The position numbers and the translations under genes were made by a program. Below the pieces are notes generated by a model. That model saw only the letters and a program-made list of their open reading frames with translations, was not told where the DNA came from and ran no database searches. Positions 26,738 through 38,600 of a stretch of DNA of 49,143 bases are shown piece by piece. The DNA is from JABWAJ01 sp038323375 (GTDB taxonomy: Bacteria; Bacteroidota; Bacteroidia; Chitinophagales; Saprospiraceae), in NCBI GenBank assembly GCA_038323375.1, contig JBBQGV010000031.1, forward strand, positions 1 to 49,143. The letters run 5' to 3'. Position 1 is the stretch's first letter. Each line of letters opens with the position of its first letter.

Positions 26738-26912
26738 AAAATCTTATTTAGATTTGCTGCCTGATATGCTTTGCCGGTCTTGAACTTTTCGGGTCAACTG
26801 TTGTAGAGTAATGTCTGGTGAGTCAACACGCGCTATTCTTGAATCCAGCGCAACAACAAATCAGGGACGGCCGGGTAGAGAAATGCCCATTCATACTTCA
26901 ATCTTTTTTGCG

Positions 26913-29279
26913 ATGAAAAAAAGAAACGGCTTATCCTTTGTGCTGGCAATTGCCGGTATTTCCATGATTCTTCCTTTTGCGGGCGCACAAAATTGCCCCG
27001 TTACCGTTAACGCTGGCGGCGATGCGACCCTCTGTGCACCGGGAAACACGATGTTAAGTGCAACCGTCACCGGCGGTGCCATTCTCAGTTCGCAGTGGAC
27101 GCCGGCAACCGGGTTGACCAGCCCTGCAAGCCTGAACACGACGGCCAATGTTAGCGCAACCACCACATACAGCATTTTGGTGCGCAGCCCGTCGCCAACC
27201 AATTTGGTGGTCAACGGCAATTTCAATCAGGGCGACACGGGGTTCGACACCGACTACAACTACGACAGCGGTGCCGCAATCGGTGTCCTCGAAAATGAAT
27301 ACGCCATCGTTTCCAACTCCGGACTGGCGCACAACCAGTTCGCCGATTGCGACGACCACACCGGCGACAACCCCGGCAACATGATGACGGTGAACGGCTC
27401 CGGCCAGTCGAACAACGTATGGTGCCAAACCATTACCATCCAGGCGAATACGGAATATTTATTCAGCGCCTGGGCCTGCTCTGCGGTTTCCCAAAACCCG
27501 GCGAGGCTCCGCTTTTCCATCAACGGCATACAAATTGGCAACGTCTATATGGCTTCGTCGTCTACCTGCAACTGGACGCAGTTCAGCTCGGGCTGGACAT
27601 CAACGAATGCAACGACTGCCACCATTTGCATCGTAAACGTCAACACGACCGCCAGCGGCAACGACTTCTCTTTGGACGACATCAGCTTTCGCCAGGTTTG
27701 CCAGGCTACAGACGAAGTGACGGTCACCGTGGCCAACCTCGATGCTTCGTGGAACAGCCCCGGCGCCCTTTGCACCGACGCCGCCGCCATTGATCTGAAT
27801 AGCTTGCTGAACGCCAGCGCCACGCCCAACGGAACCTGGACATTAGACGGCATGCCCGCCACTACCCTGACACCGGCTGCGCTGTCGCCCGGTGGGCATA
27901 GCCTGCGCTATACAGTCACCCAGGGCTCCTGCTCCGAAGAATTGACGCAAGCCATAACGATCCAACCCGCGCGAACCGCAGGGCAAGCGTTACCGGCTCA
28001 GTCGCTTTGCAGCAATACGCCTTCTGCGATCACTTTGGCCAACCTGCTTCAGGGTGAAGATCCGGGCGGCGCGTGGTCGGAGACCTCTGCAACCTCTTCC
28101 TCTGGCGGCGCTTTCAATGCCGCCTCAGGCTCCTTTAATACCGCAAACCAAACGCCGGGTAGCTATACTTTCCGCTATTTCATTGACGCCACCGCCCCCT
28201 GTTCGGATGTAGAAGCGACCGTTACCGTTGTGATCAACCCGGTACCGGTTGCCGATGCCGGGGCAGACCAGGAATTGGACTGCACCGTGACGGAAGTGCC
28301 CCTTGGCGGGCCGAATACCAGCGTGGGCATGACGTATAACTGGTCGGACGGCAGCGGTGTACCCCTGAATTTGCCAGCATCGCCGATGGTGGACGTTACC
28401 AAATCTGCCACGTACACGTTAACGGTGACCAACCCGGCAACGGGATGCAGCGCAACAGACCAGGTAATGGTGGTTTCTACATTTGCGCAAATCAGTGCGG
28501 AACTGACCGTAACCCAGATCTCCTGCAGCCAACCCAACAGCGGTGCCATCGAAGTCGTTAATGCGAGCGGCGGAGAAGGGCCGTATCTCTACCAGCTTGG
28601 TACCAGCGGATTTGTCAGCCAGCCCCTTTTCAGCAACCTCACACCCGGCGATTACGCCATCGTGGTGCAGGATGTGAACGGCTGCGAAACGACCCTGATG
28701 CAAACCCTGAGCGCGCCTTCGGCCATTGCCGTTGAACTCAGCGCCCCGGGCAGCAATGGCGCTGCGGTCAGCATTTCGCTGGGAGACAGCATCCGGCTGA
28801 CAGCCTTAGCCAATATTCCACTTGATCAGATCGCCAGCATCACCTGGACGCCAGCGATTCCGGGGTGTACGAACTGTCCTTCTGCGGTTGTTCAACCTGT
28901 GGAAACGACAACTTACCTGGTGGTCGTCACCGACCTGAATGGTTGTTCAGCAACCGATGAGTTGACCATTTCCCTGACCCGGCGCGTCCGCCTGTTCATT
29001 CCGAATGCCTTTTCGCCCAACGACGACGGATACAACGACCGCTTTGTTGTAAATGCCGGAAATGATGTGGCGATTATCAAAACCTTTCGGGTTTGGAATC
29101 GCTGGGGCGGCCTTTTATTTGAGCAGCAAAATTTCCAGGCCAATGACCCAAATTATGGGTGGGATGGAAAAGCGCGCGGTCAGATGATGACGCCGGGCGT
29201 TTATGTCTATTCCATCGAATTTGAACTATTGGGTGGTGAAGTGATCCAGGAAAAAGGCGATGTGAGTTTGGTGCGGTAG
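26913..29279 (+). CDS. T9SS-secreted surface protein, type B (CHU_C) sorting domain
   Basis: 788 residues from ATG 26913 (MKKRNGLSFVLAIAGISMIL, a good signal peptide ending FAGA). An Ig-like module ~25-95 is followed by a galactose-binding-like module ~95-270 (NGNFNQGDTGFDTDY, then NDFSLDDISFRQVC), several PKD/Ig-like and SprB-like modules (~270-690), and a type B T9SS domain (~695-788): FIPNAFSPNDDGYNDRF, FRVWNRWGGLLFEQQNF, GVYVYSIEF. This targets the cell surface, often with a role in adhesion or gliding. Its first and last thirds are paralogous to the 32633-39034 protein. It is followed by a hairpin at 29289-29320. Confidence 0.9.
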   Translation: MKKRNGLSFVLAIAGISMILPFAGAQNCPVTVNAGGDATLCAPGNTMLSATVTGGAILSSQWTPATGLTSPASLNTTANVSATTTYSILVRSPSPTNLVVNGNFNQGDTGFDTDYNYDSGAAIGVLENEYAIVSNSGLAHNQFADCDDHTGDNPGNMMTVNGSGQSNNVWCQTITIQANTEYLFSAWACSAVSQNPARLRFSINGIQIGNVYMASSSTCNWTQFSSGWTSTNATTATICIVNVNTTASGNDFSLDDISFRQVCQATDEVTVTVANLDASWNSPGALCTDAAAIDLNSLLNASATPNGTWTLDGMPATTLTPAALSPGGHSLRYTVTQGSCSEELTQAITIQPARTAGQALPAQSLCSNTPSAITLANLLQGEDPGGAWSETSATSSSGGAFNAASGSFNTANQTPGSYTFRYFIDATAPCSDVEATVTVVINPVPVADAGADQELDCTVTEVPLGGPNTSVGMTYNWSDGSGVPLNLPASPMVDVTKSATYTLTVTNPATGCSATDQVMVVSTFAQISAELTVTQISCSQPNSGAIEVVNASGGEGPYLYQLGTSGFVSQPLFSNLTPGDYAIVVQDVNGCETTLMQTLSAPSAIAVELSAPGSNGAAVSISLGDSIRLTALANIPLDQIASITWTPAIPGCTNCPSAVVQPVETTTYLVVVTDLNGCSATDELTISLTRRVRLFIPNAFSPNDDGYNDRFVVNAGNDVAIIKTFRVWNRWGGLLFEQQNFQANDPNYGWDGKARGQMMTPGVYVYSIEFELLGGEVIQEKGDVSLVR

Positions 29280-29288
29280 GCCGTCTTT

Positions 29289-29320
29289 AGTGACCGGGTG
29301 ACTTGGAGTCATCGGTCACT
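29289..29320. terminator. Hairpin after the CHU_C gene
   Basis: AGTGACCG (29289-29296) pairs with CGGTCACT (29313-29320), enclosing a second stem TGACT/AGTCA. It lies 9 bp after the stop; there is no T run. Confidence 0.6.
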
Positions 29321-29378
29321 TGCCCGTCGCAAAAACGTGCAAACCAAAAAGGCTGTTTAAAAAACAAAGCTCGTAGTT

Positions 29379-29409
29379 ATTGACAACCGGTGTGCATTGG
29401 TATAACTTT
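29379..29409 (+). promoter_or_regulatory. Bacteroidota-type promoter for the caspase locus
   Basis: TTG at 29379-29381, 20 nt, TAACTTTG at 29402-29409. It lies 67 bp before the caspase ATG. Confidence 0.65.
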
Positions 29410-29476
29410 GTATATTACTATTACATCAGCATCAATCCAGAAAACAAATTTCCTCAAAACCAAAATGTAAAACAAC

Positions 29477-31844
29477 ATGCTGCGCGGCGTAACAAGCAGC
29501 GCACAAATCCAGGCCAATAAACCCAAAACTGAAGGAAAGGGGTATATTCTCGCCATCGGGATAGATAACTACCAGCATTGCCCGAAACTGCAAAACGCCG
29601 TTCGCGATGTCCAAAACATTACCAGGGTACTGACCCACCGCTATCAATTCGATTCCACCAACCTCACCCTGTTGACCAATGAACAGGCTACACATTCCAC
29701 CATTTTAGAAAAACTACGTCGCCTTCAGGAGTGTGTTACCCCTTCGGATACGGTGATCATTTATTTTTTCGGTCATGGCACCTATGAAGATGCGATCAAT
29801 GAAGGCTACTGGATTCCGGTGGAAGGCGACGTAGCACATCCACATACGCTCATTTCCAACAGCACAATTGTGAAGCGCGTTCAGGCAATCCAATCGCGGC
29901 ACACGCTGCTGATCGTAGATTCCTGTTTTGCAGGATCTTTTTTCTTCACCACCAGAATTGCAGGTATCCGGGAACGTTTGGCAGAAGTTCCATCCCGCTG
30001 GGCGTTCACCTCAGGGAGAAACAAAGTCGTGGCCGATGACAGTCCTTTTGCACAAGGTTTGACCGGCTATTTAAATTACAATACCCAACCGCAATTGTGG
30101 TTGACCGAATTATCGCCCAAAATCATTGAACAGGTAGGTGCCAACAGCGAACAAATCCCGCAATGCGAACCGTTGTGAAATGTAGGACACGAAGGCGGTG
30201 AATTCCTTTTTCGGTTGAAAGACAACGCGCCTCCACCCCTGCCTTTTGACGGTTCCTTGTTGCCGCCTCCTCAGGCGCTTCCTGCTCCGGCGGCTCTTAG
30301 CCGGTTGTGGTGGATTGCAGGAGCAGTGGTGGTGTTGCTGGCAGGCGGATTGGGTATTTGGAGATTGGCCGGTGGGTGGCCTCCCGGCCAGGAAATGCAA
30401 GTTGCTTTAAAAACCACCTTGGGCGCTAATAGGAGCGCGATAGATTTGGGCGTCATTCCGGCTGGTTCGAGCAAAACATTTGATCTCGAAATCCAGAACT
30501 CAGGAGCCATTGCCGCAGACAGCATTCAGGTACACCTGCCCGCGCCTGTATCGCTGGATAAACCGGCACCCATCCAGATTTTACCCGGCCAAGTCCAAAC
30601 CTTGCATTTTAAATTAAAAACCAATGGTTTAGAATCGGGAAAACAAAAACACGACCTTGTAATCAGCGGCAGTAACCTGAATCAATCGCTGACCATTCCC
30701 GTGACCTTTACCATTAACACGACTAAAAGCGGATCCGCTACTGGTTCGACAACAGTGTCCCGTGCAAAGTTGCGCGCTGAAAATTCGGTCATTGAATTGG
30801 GAAGATTTGCTGAAGGCACAAGCAAAACGTTTGAAATAAAAATAACCAACCGAGGTGCCGTTGCTGCTGAAAATATCCGGATCAGCAAACCACAAGGCAT
30901 TGCTATTACAGGCGTTGCGCCGGATCGAATCCGAGCGGGAAAGAGTGAAAAATTACGGTTCAACCTGAATACCAACAACCTGCAAAAGGGAGATCATACT
31001 TTGCGCATCAGGATAACCGGAGACAACCTGGATCAAGACCTTAGTATTCCTGTGCAGTTTACGCTTTTACCCCCGGTGCCTCCGAAAAAGGGAGGCAGCG
31101 GCGTACCACCTCCGGAGCGGCCTACCATAACTGTCAATTGCAATATTGGGCGCCCTCATTGCAGCTTCCGGTTCACCGACACTGTTCAAAACAAACAGGT
31201 AACTGGCAAATCAAATTGGCATTACGATTCAGGACAAGCGGGGGAAAAAACTTGTGGGCGCAAAAATTGATTTTGAAACAGATGCCCGCAGGATGGAAGG
31301 TGGCGTAACCGATGAAAACGGCTACCTGCTGCTCCAGCACAAATTTGTCCCCGGCCAGTACGTCGTGATCCATGTAAAAAAGGACAAGTATAAAACGAGG
31401 GAAATTACGCACACCTACAGCAGGAACCCGGACGACAACAGCATTACCATTATTTTAAAGAAGGATACCAAACTCAAACCCGGGTATAAACTCAGTATTG
31501 TAGGCGGGGGGCTGCTCCTCATTGCAGGAACGGCAAAACTGATTTCTGACAAAAAACACGACAACTACCTTGACGGCCCGGCAAACTTCAGCAGCTTTGA
31601 AGAACGCGAAAGCGCCTATCAGTCGGCCAATACCTGGAACAAAGTGGCTGCCTACACTTTTGACGCCGGCGCTTTAGCCGCAGCGGGTGGATTAAGCTGG
31701 GTTTGGTTCTTCGATAAAAACGAAGACAAAGACGAAACGGGGCGTCCGCAAAACAAGCCCGCCAAAAACATCAATTTTTATTCCGGTATTGGTTATGATC
31801 CTGCTAATAACAGTGTGATGGGCGGTATTCGGTTAACATTTTAA
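29477..31844 (+). pseudogene. Membrane caspase-family (C14) protein gene with a nonsense codon and a frameshift
   Basis: About 789 codons when joined. Residues ~20-225 form a caspase-like peptidase with both catalytic residues: His100 in IYFFGHGTY and Cys150 in LLIVDSCFAG. TGA at 30176-30178 (codon 234) ends the first frame. The same frame then continues with a Pro-rich linker, a transmembrane segment (~277-299, WWIAGAVVVLLAGGLGIW) and two ~100-residue Ig-like repeats (GSSKTFDLEIQNSGA / GTSKTFEIKITNRGA). Near 31205-31215 the frame shifts by one base into ITIQDKRGKKLVGAKIDFET, a carboxypeptidase-regulatory-like beta domain, then two more hydrophobic segments and a tail ending GGIRLTF. Total length is 3n+1, as expected for one extra base. 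The first frame alone could still make a soluble 233-residue caspase. Decay or sequencing error are both possible. Confidence 0.8.
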
Positions 31845-31855
31845 AAACCAAAAAG

Positions 31856-32428
31856 ATGAAAACGCTATCGTATTTTTTGATCGTTTTTGTGGCAATTGCG
31901 GGCTGTGTACCGGAGGATTTGCTTCGGACAGAAATCGTTTCTCCCGACCTGAAAACTATTAATCCTGACAAAGGGAAAGCAGGGGACACAATTGTATTGA
32001 CATTTGAACAACTCCTGCTTGCAACCCCTTCGGATTATACCATTTCCATCAATGGCGTTGTTGTTCCTGAAAACAACACCATTTCAGTAAATATGGCGGC
32101 TGGTGAAATCCGGCTAATTATTCCGGAAGAGATTAATTCCGGTGATTTCAGGGTGATTTACAAGGGTTTCCCCACGGAGCAGGTGGATGAAAACATACCT
32201 CAGTTTTCATACAGACCCACCGCAACGGTTACCCTGTTAGCTGGCAATATCAACATGCCGGATGGTGGTTATGCAGAAGGTCAGGGAGTAAATGCTGCGT
32301 TTAAATTCCCCACCGGCATAGATTTTGACGGAACAGGAAATCTGTATGTGGCCGACCGCGACAATAACCTGATCAGACGTGTGACGACTTCGGGCGTTGC
32401 TTTTTTAAGAAACGCGGAAATAATCTGA
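31856..32428 (+). CDS. IPT/TIG-domain lipoprotein with one NHL repeat, probably truncated
   Basis: 190 residues. Lipoprotein signal (FLIVFVAIAGC, Cys17), an IPT/TIG-like Ig fold ~30-115 (TINPDKGKAGDTIVLTF), then a first NHL repeat (GVNAAFKFPTGIDFDGTGNL followed by YVADRDNNLIRRV). Proteins of this design normally go on to 5-6 NHL repeats forming a beta-propeller; here the frame leaves the pattern after TTSGVAF and stops. A single NHL repeat cannot make a propeller, so the C-terminus is likely lost. The gene starts 11 bp after the caspase locus, in the same probable transcript. Confidence 0.75.
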   Translation: MKTLSYFLIVFVAIAGCVPEDLLRTEIVSPDLKTINPDKGKAGDTIVLTFEQLLLATPSDYTISINGVVVPENNTISVNMAAGEIRLIIPEEINSGDFRVIYKGFPTEQVDENIPQFSYRPTATVTLLAGNINMPDGGYAEGQGVNAAFKFPTGIDFDGTGNLYVADRDNNLIRRVTTSGVAFLRNAEII

Positions 32429-32430
32429 CG

Positions 32431-32461
32431 GCGACCGGGCGATTTAAACTCACCCGGTCGC
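32431..32461. terminator. Hairpin after the NHL lipoprotein gene
   Basis: GCGACCGGG (32431-32439) pairs perfectly with CCCGGTCGC (32453-32461), 2 bp after the stop codon. No T run follows. Confidence 0.65.
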
Positions 32462-32548
32462 TGCCAGTAATAAACCCGGCACATAACACTGAACACGCGT
32501 TATTCGCCTGCCTATTTTTCCAGATTGGCTCCTGCCTTAATGAATTCG

Positions 32549-32580
32549 TTTACACATACGCCACAAAAAGACTATTTTTG
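32549..32580 (+). promoter_or_regulatory. Possible promoter for the giant CHU_C gene
   Basis: TATTTTTG at 32573-32580 fits the -7 box; the -33 element is only TTTA (32549-32552) at 20-nt spacing. It lies 52 bp before the chosen ATG. Confidence 0.4.
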
Positions 32581-32632
32581 TCGCACGACTTTCCCCCCTG
32601 CCATAGACTTACTTACAAGTTGCACAACAGTT

Positions 32633-35600
32633 ATGAACTTACTCCAGCTATTGCTGTGTGGATTAATTGGATGGGGCGTTGTTCCGGAATCACCTAAATC
32701 CCCCCTTGCCTGTAATCTTTCCGTGACGACGAATCCGAGCAACATCACGATCTGCAATCCGGGGCAAACCATTTCGCTCAATGCGATCATCAGTGGCGGT
32801 ACGCCTCAGCTCATTCAATGGACGCCAACTGCAGGTGTAGCCAATCCGAACAGTGCGAATACTACCGCCATCGCAAATGGCTCCGGAACCTACCAGGTCA
32901 CGGTGAGTGCGCTTTCCTCCGATAACCTCATCACAAATGGCGACTTCAGCGCCGGAGCAAGCGGATTCACCAGCGATTACATCCCCGGCACCGGCGGTGC
33001 TTTCGGGCTGTTGAGCTTAGAAGGGCAGTATGCGGTTTCCACCAATCCGCTCCTCACGCATAACAATTTTGCCAACTGCAATGACCATTCGCCCGGCACG
33101 GGCAATATGATGGTGGTCAATGGCGCAGGTGTTGCCAATCAAAACGTATGGTGTCAGAACGTGAGCGTTACGCCCAATACCAATTATGGCTTCAGCGCAT
33201 GGATTGCTTCGGTGGTCGCTTCTTCCCCGGCACAGTTGCAATTTTCGGTGAACGGCGTCATTATCGGCGGAACCTACAACGCTTCTCCGACAACCTGTGA
33301 CTGGACTGAGTTTTTCCAGATCTGGAATTCCGGGCCTACCGGGATTGCACAAATCTGCATTGTTAACCAAAATACAGCCCTTGGCGGGAATGACTTTGCC
33401 ATAGACGATATTTTCTTTTCCGAAGTATGCGAAGCCACCGCTACCGTAAATGTAACGCTGGTGGAAGTAGACCCCACCTGGATTCCGGTAGAAAACCTTT
33501 GCATAGGATCCCCGGCGTTTCCGCTCAATTCCATGCTGGCACCGTGGGCTACTCCCGGAGGAACCTGGACGGTCAATGGCATCCCTTCAACGACATTCAA
33601 TCCGGCAGCCTTGGGATCTGGATCTCATCAGGTGCGCTACACGGTTGGCACGACACCCTGCACGGAAATGCTCACTCAGTTTATCGTGGTATTTCCGATT
33701 CCCAATACAAACTGGAATCCACCGATTAACCTTTGCCCAACATCGCCTTCGTTCAACCTCAACACCCTTTTAGCCCCCGGCGCTGAACCGAATGGTACCT
33801 GGCGGATTAACGGGATGAACGCCACATTTTTTAACCCTTCGCTACTCGGGCCGGGCACCTATTCCGTCTCGTATACGGTTGGGGTTTTCCCCTGTACCAA
33901 TGTCCAGACACATCCCATCATCATATCACCTTTGCCGATTGCAGCTTGGACGCCGCCTTCCGGTTTGTGTACAACGAACGCTCCTTTTGCGCTGAATACC
34001 TTGCTCAGTGTAAACGCCCAAACTGGTGGAATCTGGACCATCAACGGATCGGTGGCTACGACATTCAATCCGGCGACCCTTGGCACCGGCAGCCACACAG
34101 TGGTCTACACCGTTGGCGTTTTCCCCTGCTCGGCTACCATTTCACAGCCTATTGTCGTTGGCCTTACGCCTGCTGTGCCAGCGCCTTTGTGTCAGACCAT
34201 CAGTCAAAGCGAAATTGTCTTTTTTTGGCCATTAGTGCCTGGCGCAACGGCTTATATGGTAGAAGTGTTGACCGGACAGACCGGTTCACTGAGTGTCAAC
34301 ACCTTCACGGTTAGCGGCTTATCTCCGGGAGAAACAGTCACCATTCGCGTCAGAGCCATTGGTACCGGCAACTGTGCAAGCGCCTGGAGCGCTTCGGTTT
34401 CCTGTACCAGTACCTCCTGCGTGCCGCCCGTCGTAACCGTTCCCGACGTTTCTCCGTTGTGTTTTGACAGCCTGACGCCAGACCTTACTTTAACGGCAAC
34501 CACCAATCCTCCAACCGGGGGAACGGGCGTTTGGAGCGGCCCAGGGATATCCGCTGCCGGCATTTTCGACCCCATACTGGCCGGGGTCGGTGTGCATACC
34601 GTTCGCTATACGTATACCCTAGGTGGTTGTTTAGGCAGTGATACCACCCACGTTACCGTGCAGGCTCCTGCTGTACTGGACATGGCCTTAGATACGGCAA
34701 GATGCGTTCAGGATACAGCAACAGTTACCTTCACCGGTATCGCCTCTGATACGGCTGTATTTGTATGGAATTTCAACGGTGCAATGGTGGCTTCCGGTAC
34801 AGGGAGCGGCCCATACCGGGTCATTTGGGATACGCCGGGCATCCAAACGGTGCAATTGATTTTAACGGATGGTGCCTGCCCGCCGGAGACCCTATCGCGG
34901 AGCATTCAGGTAGATTCCCTGCTCGCACCCCCGGAAATATTTTGCAGAACGACCGTTTCTTCGATTGAATTTTACTGGAATCCACAGCCGGAAGTATTGA
35001 CTTACACGGTTGATGTGCTGAGTGGCCAGACAGGGGTGATGCCTTCTGATACGAGCTTTCTGATAACCGGTCTGTTGCCGGGCGCTGCTGTTCAACTTGC
35101 ATTATCTGCCCAAAGCGCCATTACCTGCCCGGATACATCCGCGCAACGCACCTGCATTGCACAGGACTGCCCGGAAGTAAACATTACCCTTCAAACGCCC
35201 CCTCCCATTTGCCTGCTGCTCAACACCGGCATCATCCAACTGACCGCCAATGTTACGGGTGGCTCCGGAACCGGGGTACCTAACTGGCAGGGGACCGGTA
35301 TACTCGATACACTGGCCGGCACTTTCCATCCCGCATCCGCCTTGGATGGCGATAATTTCATCACCTATACCTACACGGAAGGGAACTGCGTCTACAGCGC
35401 GGAAGCGACCATCCGGGTTAATCACCGCCCCAGTCCTTTCTTTGAGCTGGATTTGGACATTTGCCAAAATCAAACCGCTACGATTGTTTATGACGGAAAC
35501 GCGCCACCGAGCGCAACTTTTTTCTGGAACCTTGACGGGGGGATCTTAGTCAGCGGCACGGGCATTGGTCCGCTTGTCGTGAGGTGGCTAACGCCCGGTA

Positions 35601-38600
35601 CGAAAGTCGTAAGATTGGTGGTTGAAAACGAAGGCTGCACCTCAATGCCATTTTTTCAGCAAATACAGGTAGACCCCTTAGTTGAAGTTCCGTTCATTCA
35701 GTGCATTAACACCCTCAACAGCGTAGAATTTTTCTGGAACGATGTACCTGGCGCTGCGGCTTATGTCATCAACCTGATTCAGGGTCCCATCGGGATGATT
35801 ACGTCCGATACCAGCTACCGGATGATCAATTTACTGCTGGAGCAGGAAGTCGTGATCCAACTGACGACGGTCAGCAGCAATTCATGCCCGGGAAACGTGC
35901 AGTTGAGCAATTGCACGGCTTTACCCTGTCCTGATGTTGTCTTGGATGCGCTCGCTGTTTTTACATGTTTTGATACGGCGCCGGATACGTTACTATTGAA
36001 TGTTTCTGCAACCGGAGGCGCAGGCAATGGTACATACTCCTGGTCGGGCGAAGGCATCATAAACGGACAGCAAAACCTTTTTCTGACGCATGTTGGCATG
36101 ACCGGGCGCACGGTTCCGGTTGCCATCCTTTATCAGGAAGGCGTCTGCGCTTACCGCGATACGCTTCTGGTACAGGTCAACCCCGTACCTACTCCTGACT
36201 TTGTAATCGCCGGATCGCCTTGTGAAAATGGCGAAACTACGGTGACCTACACCGGCACAGCTTCTTCTCAAGCTGTATTTTCCTGGAATTTCGGAGTAGA
36301 TGCGGTTGTGACCGGCACGGTTGGCGGGTCTTATCAGGTTTCCTGGCCGAATGAAGGCATTCAAAACATCAGCCTGCAAATTGAAGACAGCGGTTGCACT
36401 TCTACGCTGCTTGAACAAACCGTTTCGGTCATCGCGCCTTTGCCACCTCCCGTCATTACCTGCGATGCGACGTATACAGAAATTGTCTTCACCTGGCAAC
36501 CCATTCCGGGTGCCGCTAATTTTGAAGTCAACGTGCTCAACGGGATGCCCGGAATCCTCAATTCTGACACCAGCTATGTCATTCAAAACTTACAACCCGG
36601 AGATCCGGTTACGTTAGAAGTTCTAATGTCGGATAATGGCCCCTGCCCACCGGTATCTACCGAGCTTACCTGCGAAACAGACCTTTGTCCGGCGGTTGCC
36701 TTAGCCATTGACCCGGTTCTTCCAATTTGTTACGAAGGCGCACCCGATACCCTTGACCTGACCTATACCCTTTCCGGCGACAGCCCGCAGGGAACCTTGC
36801 AATGGTCTGGCCCGGGTGTTTTTGATGCCAATGAGCCGCAGGTGGCCCTGGCTCCCGGCATGATCGGGCAGCTTAACACGGTGATTGCAACTTACCGGGA
36901 GTCAGTTTGCGTATATTCAAACAACATCAATATAGAAATCCGGCCTGTTCCCGTCGCTGCCTTTACTGCTGATCCTTTGATTTGCAACAGCGACGAAAGC
37001 ACGGTCGCATTCAGCGGCAGCGCCACAAGCGCCGCAGTTTTCAACTGGAATTTTGATAACGGACAGGCAACACCAGGCACTGGCGACGGCCCGCATCAGG
37101 TAACCTGGACGAATGCCGGTCAATATGCAGTCAATTTGTGGATTGCGGACAACGGTTGTTTTTCCGATACGTTCAGCCTGACCGTGCAGGTAGACGAGCC
37201 GCTGCTCCCCCCTACCCTTTCCTGTATGCCGGACTACGACAACATGACGGTTACCTGGACAACCGTGGCTGGCGCAGACGATTACAACCTCCAATTGCCC
37301 GCCGGAGTAAGCGCGAATCCTTTGTCTGATACCTCGGTTGTCATCCTAAACCTCCAACCAGGCACCTCGTTGAATTACACGCTGACTGCTTTGGGAAGCA
37401 CAATCTGCGGCTCCGTCTCCGTCACGGGTTCCTGCGCCATCCCGCTTTGCCCCGAGCGAAGCCTGTGGTGGAGCACAACGCCTGTGATTTGTCGCGGTGA
37501 TGCGATTTCTATCTCTTTAGATTTGAATGGGAATGGCGGGAACGCCTGGCAGGTGGCGTTGAGCGATGGCGTAAATACCATTATCCTCCACCTGCTCAAC
37601 GATACGACCCTCCAATTTTCGCCTGTAGCGACAACAACCTACACCATTACTACAATCACCGATCCCCTTTTGACGATCTGCGACATTGGATTGCCGGGGT
37701 CGCTGACGGTGGTGGTGAATGCGCCGGTGGATGCGGGCGTTGCATTGCCTGCGCCGGAATTTTGTACCGGTGAAAACGGCGCGCTTGTGCTCGCTGACCT
37801 GCTTCAAGGGGAAAATGCCGGGGGGATCTGGACGGAGATTTCTGCCCAGCCGTCCATTGGGGGCACGTTTAATGCGGCAGCGGGCACGTTCAATATCGCC
37901 GGACAACCTGCCGGAACTTATCGCTTTCGCTATGCCCTGACGGCGCTTGCACCTTGTGTTTCTGATTTTGCGGAGGTAAGTGTTATCATTCATCCAACGC
38001 CGGTTGCCGACGCCGGCACAGACCAATCTTTAGACTGCGTGACCGCGACCGCTTCCTTGGGTGGTTCGCAAACGACGCTCACGCCCGGATTGGTCTACCA
38101 ATGGCAATCCAATAACGGCACCGTTCCAACCCAGCCAACGCAGCCCCTGACGGAAACGGCTCAGGCGGGTAGTTTCACGCTTGTCGTTTCCAATCCGGCA
38201 ACCGGTTGCCACGACGAGGACGTGGTACTCATCAACGACGAGACCAATGCCCTTTCCCTGCACGCGCAGGCATTCAATGCGACTTGTTTGAATAAATTCG
38301 GTTCGATCGTAGTGGATTCGGTAACCGGCGGCGATCTGCCGTATGTTTTTTCACTCAACAACGCGCCTTTTGTAGCACAACAGGCCTTCGCCGCCCTTAA
38401 TCCCGGAGATTACACGTTGGTGGCACAGGATGCAACGGGTTGCGTTACGGAAATCAACCTGCGGATTGAAGCAGCAACCGAACTGGAAGTTGAGCTCATT
38501 GCACATTTGGCGGAAGAACCCTACACGATTGACCTCGGAGCCACTGCCGACCTGACGGCGCTTATAAATATTCCGGAAGATCAGGTTCAGAGCGTTCTCT

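Noticed and set aside
30215..31270. Independent membrane gene after the caspase
   Set aside because: Same frame as the caspase with no good start; the proline-rich linker and membrane segment follow on naturally, so it is treated as the continuation.
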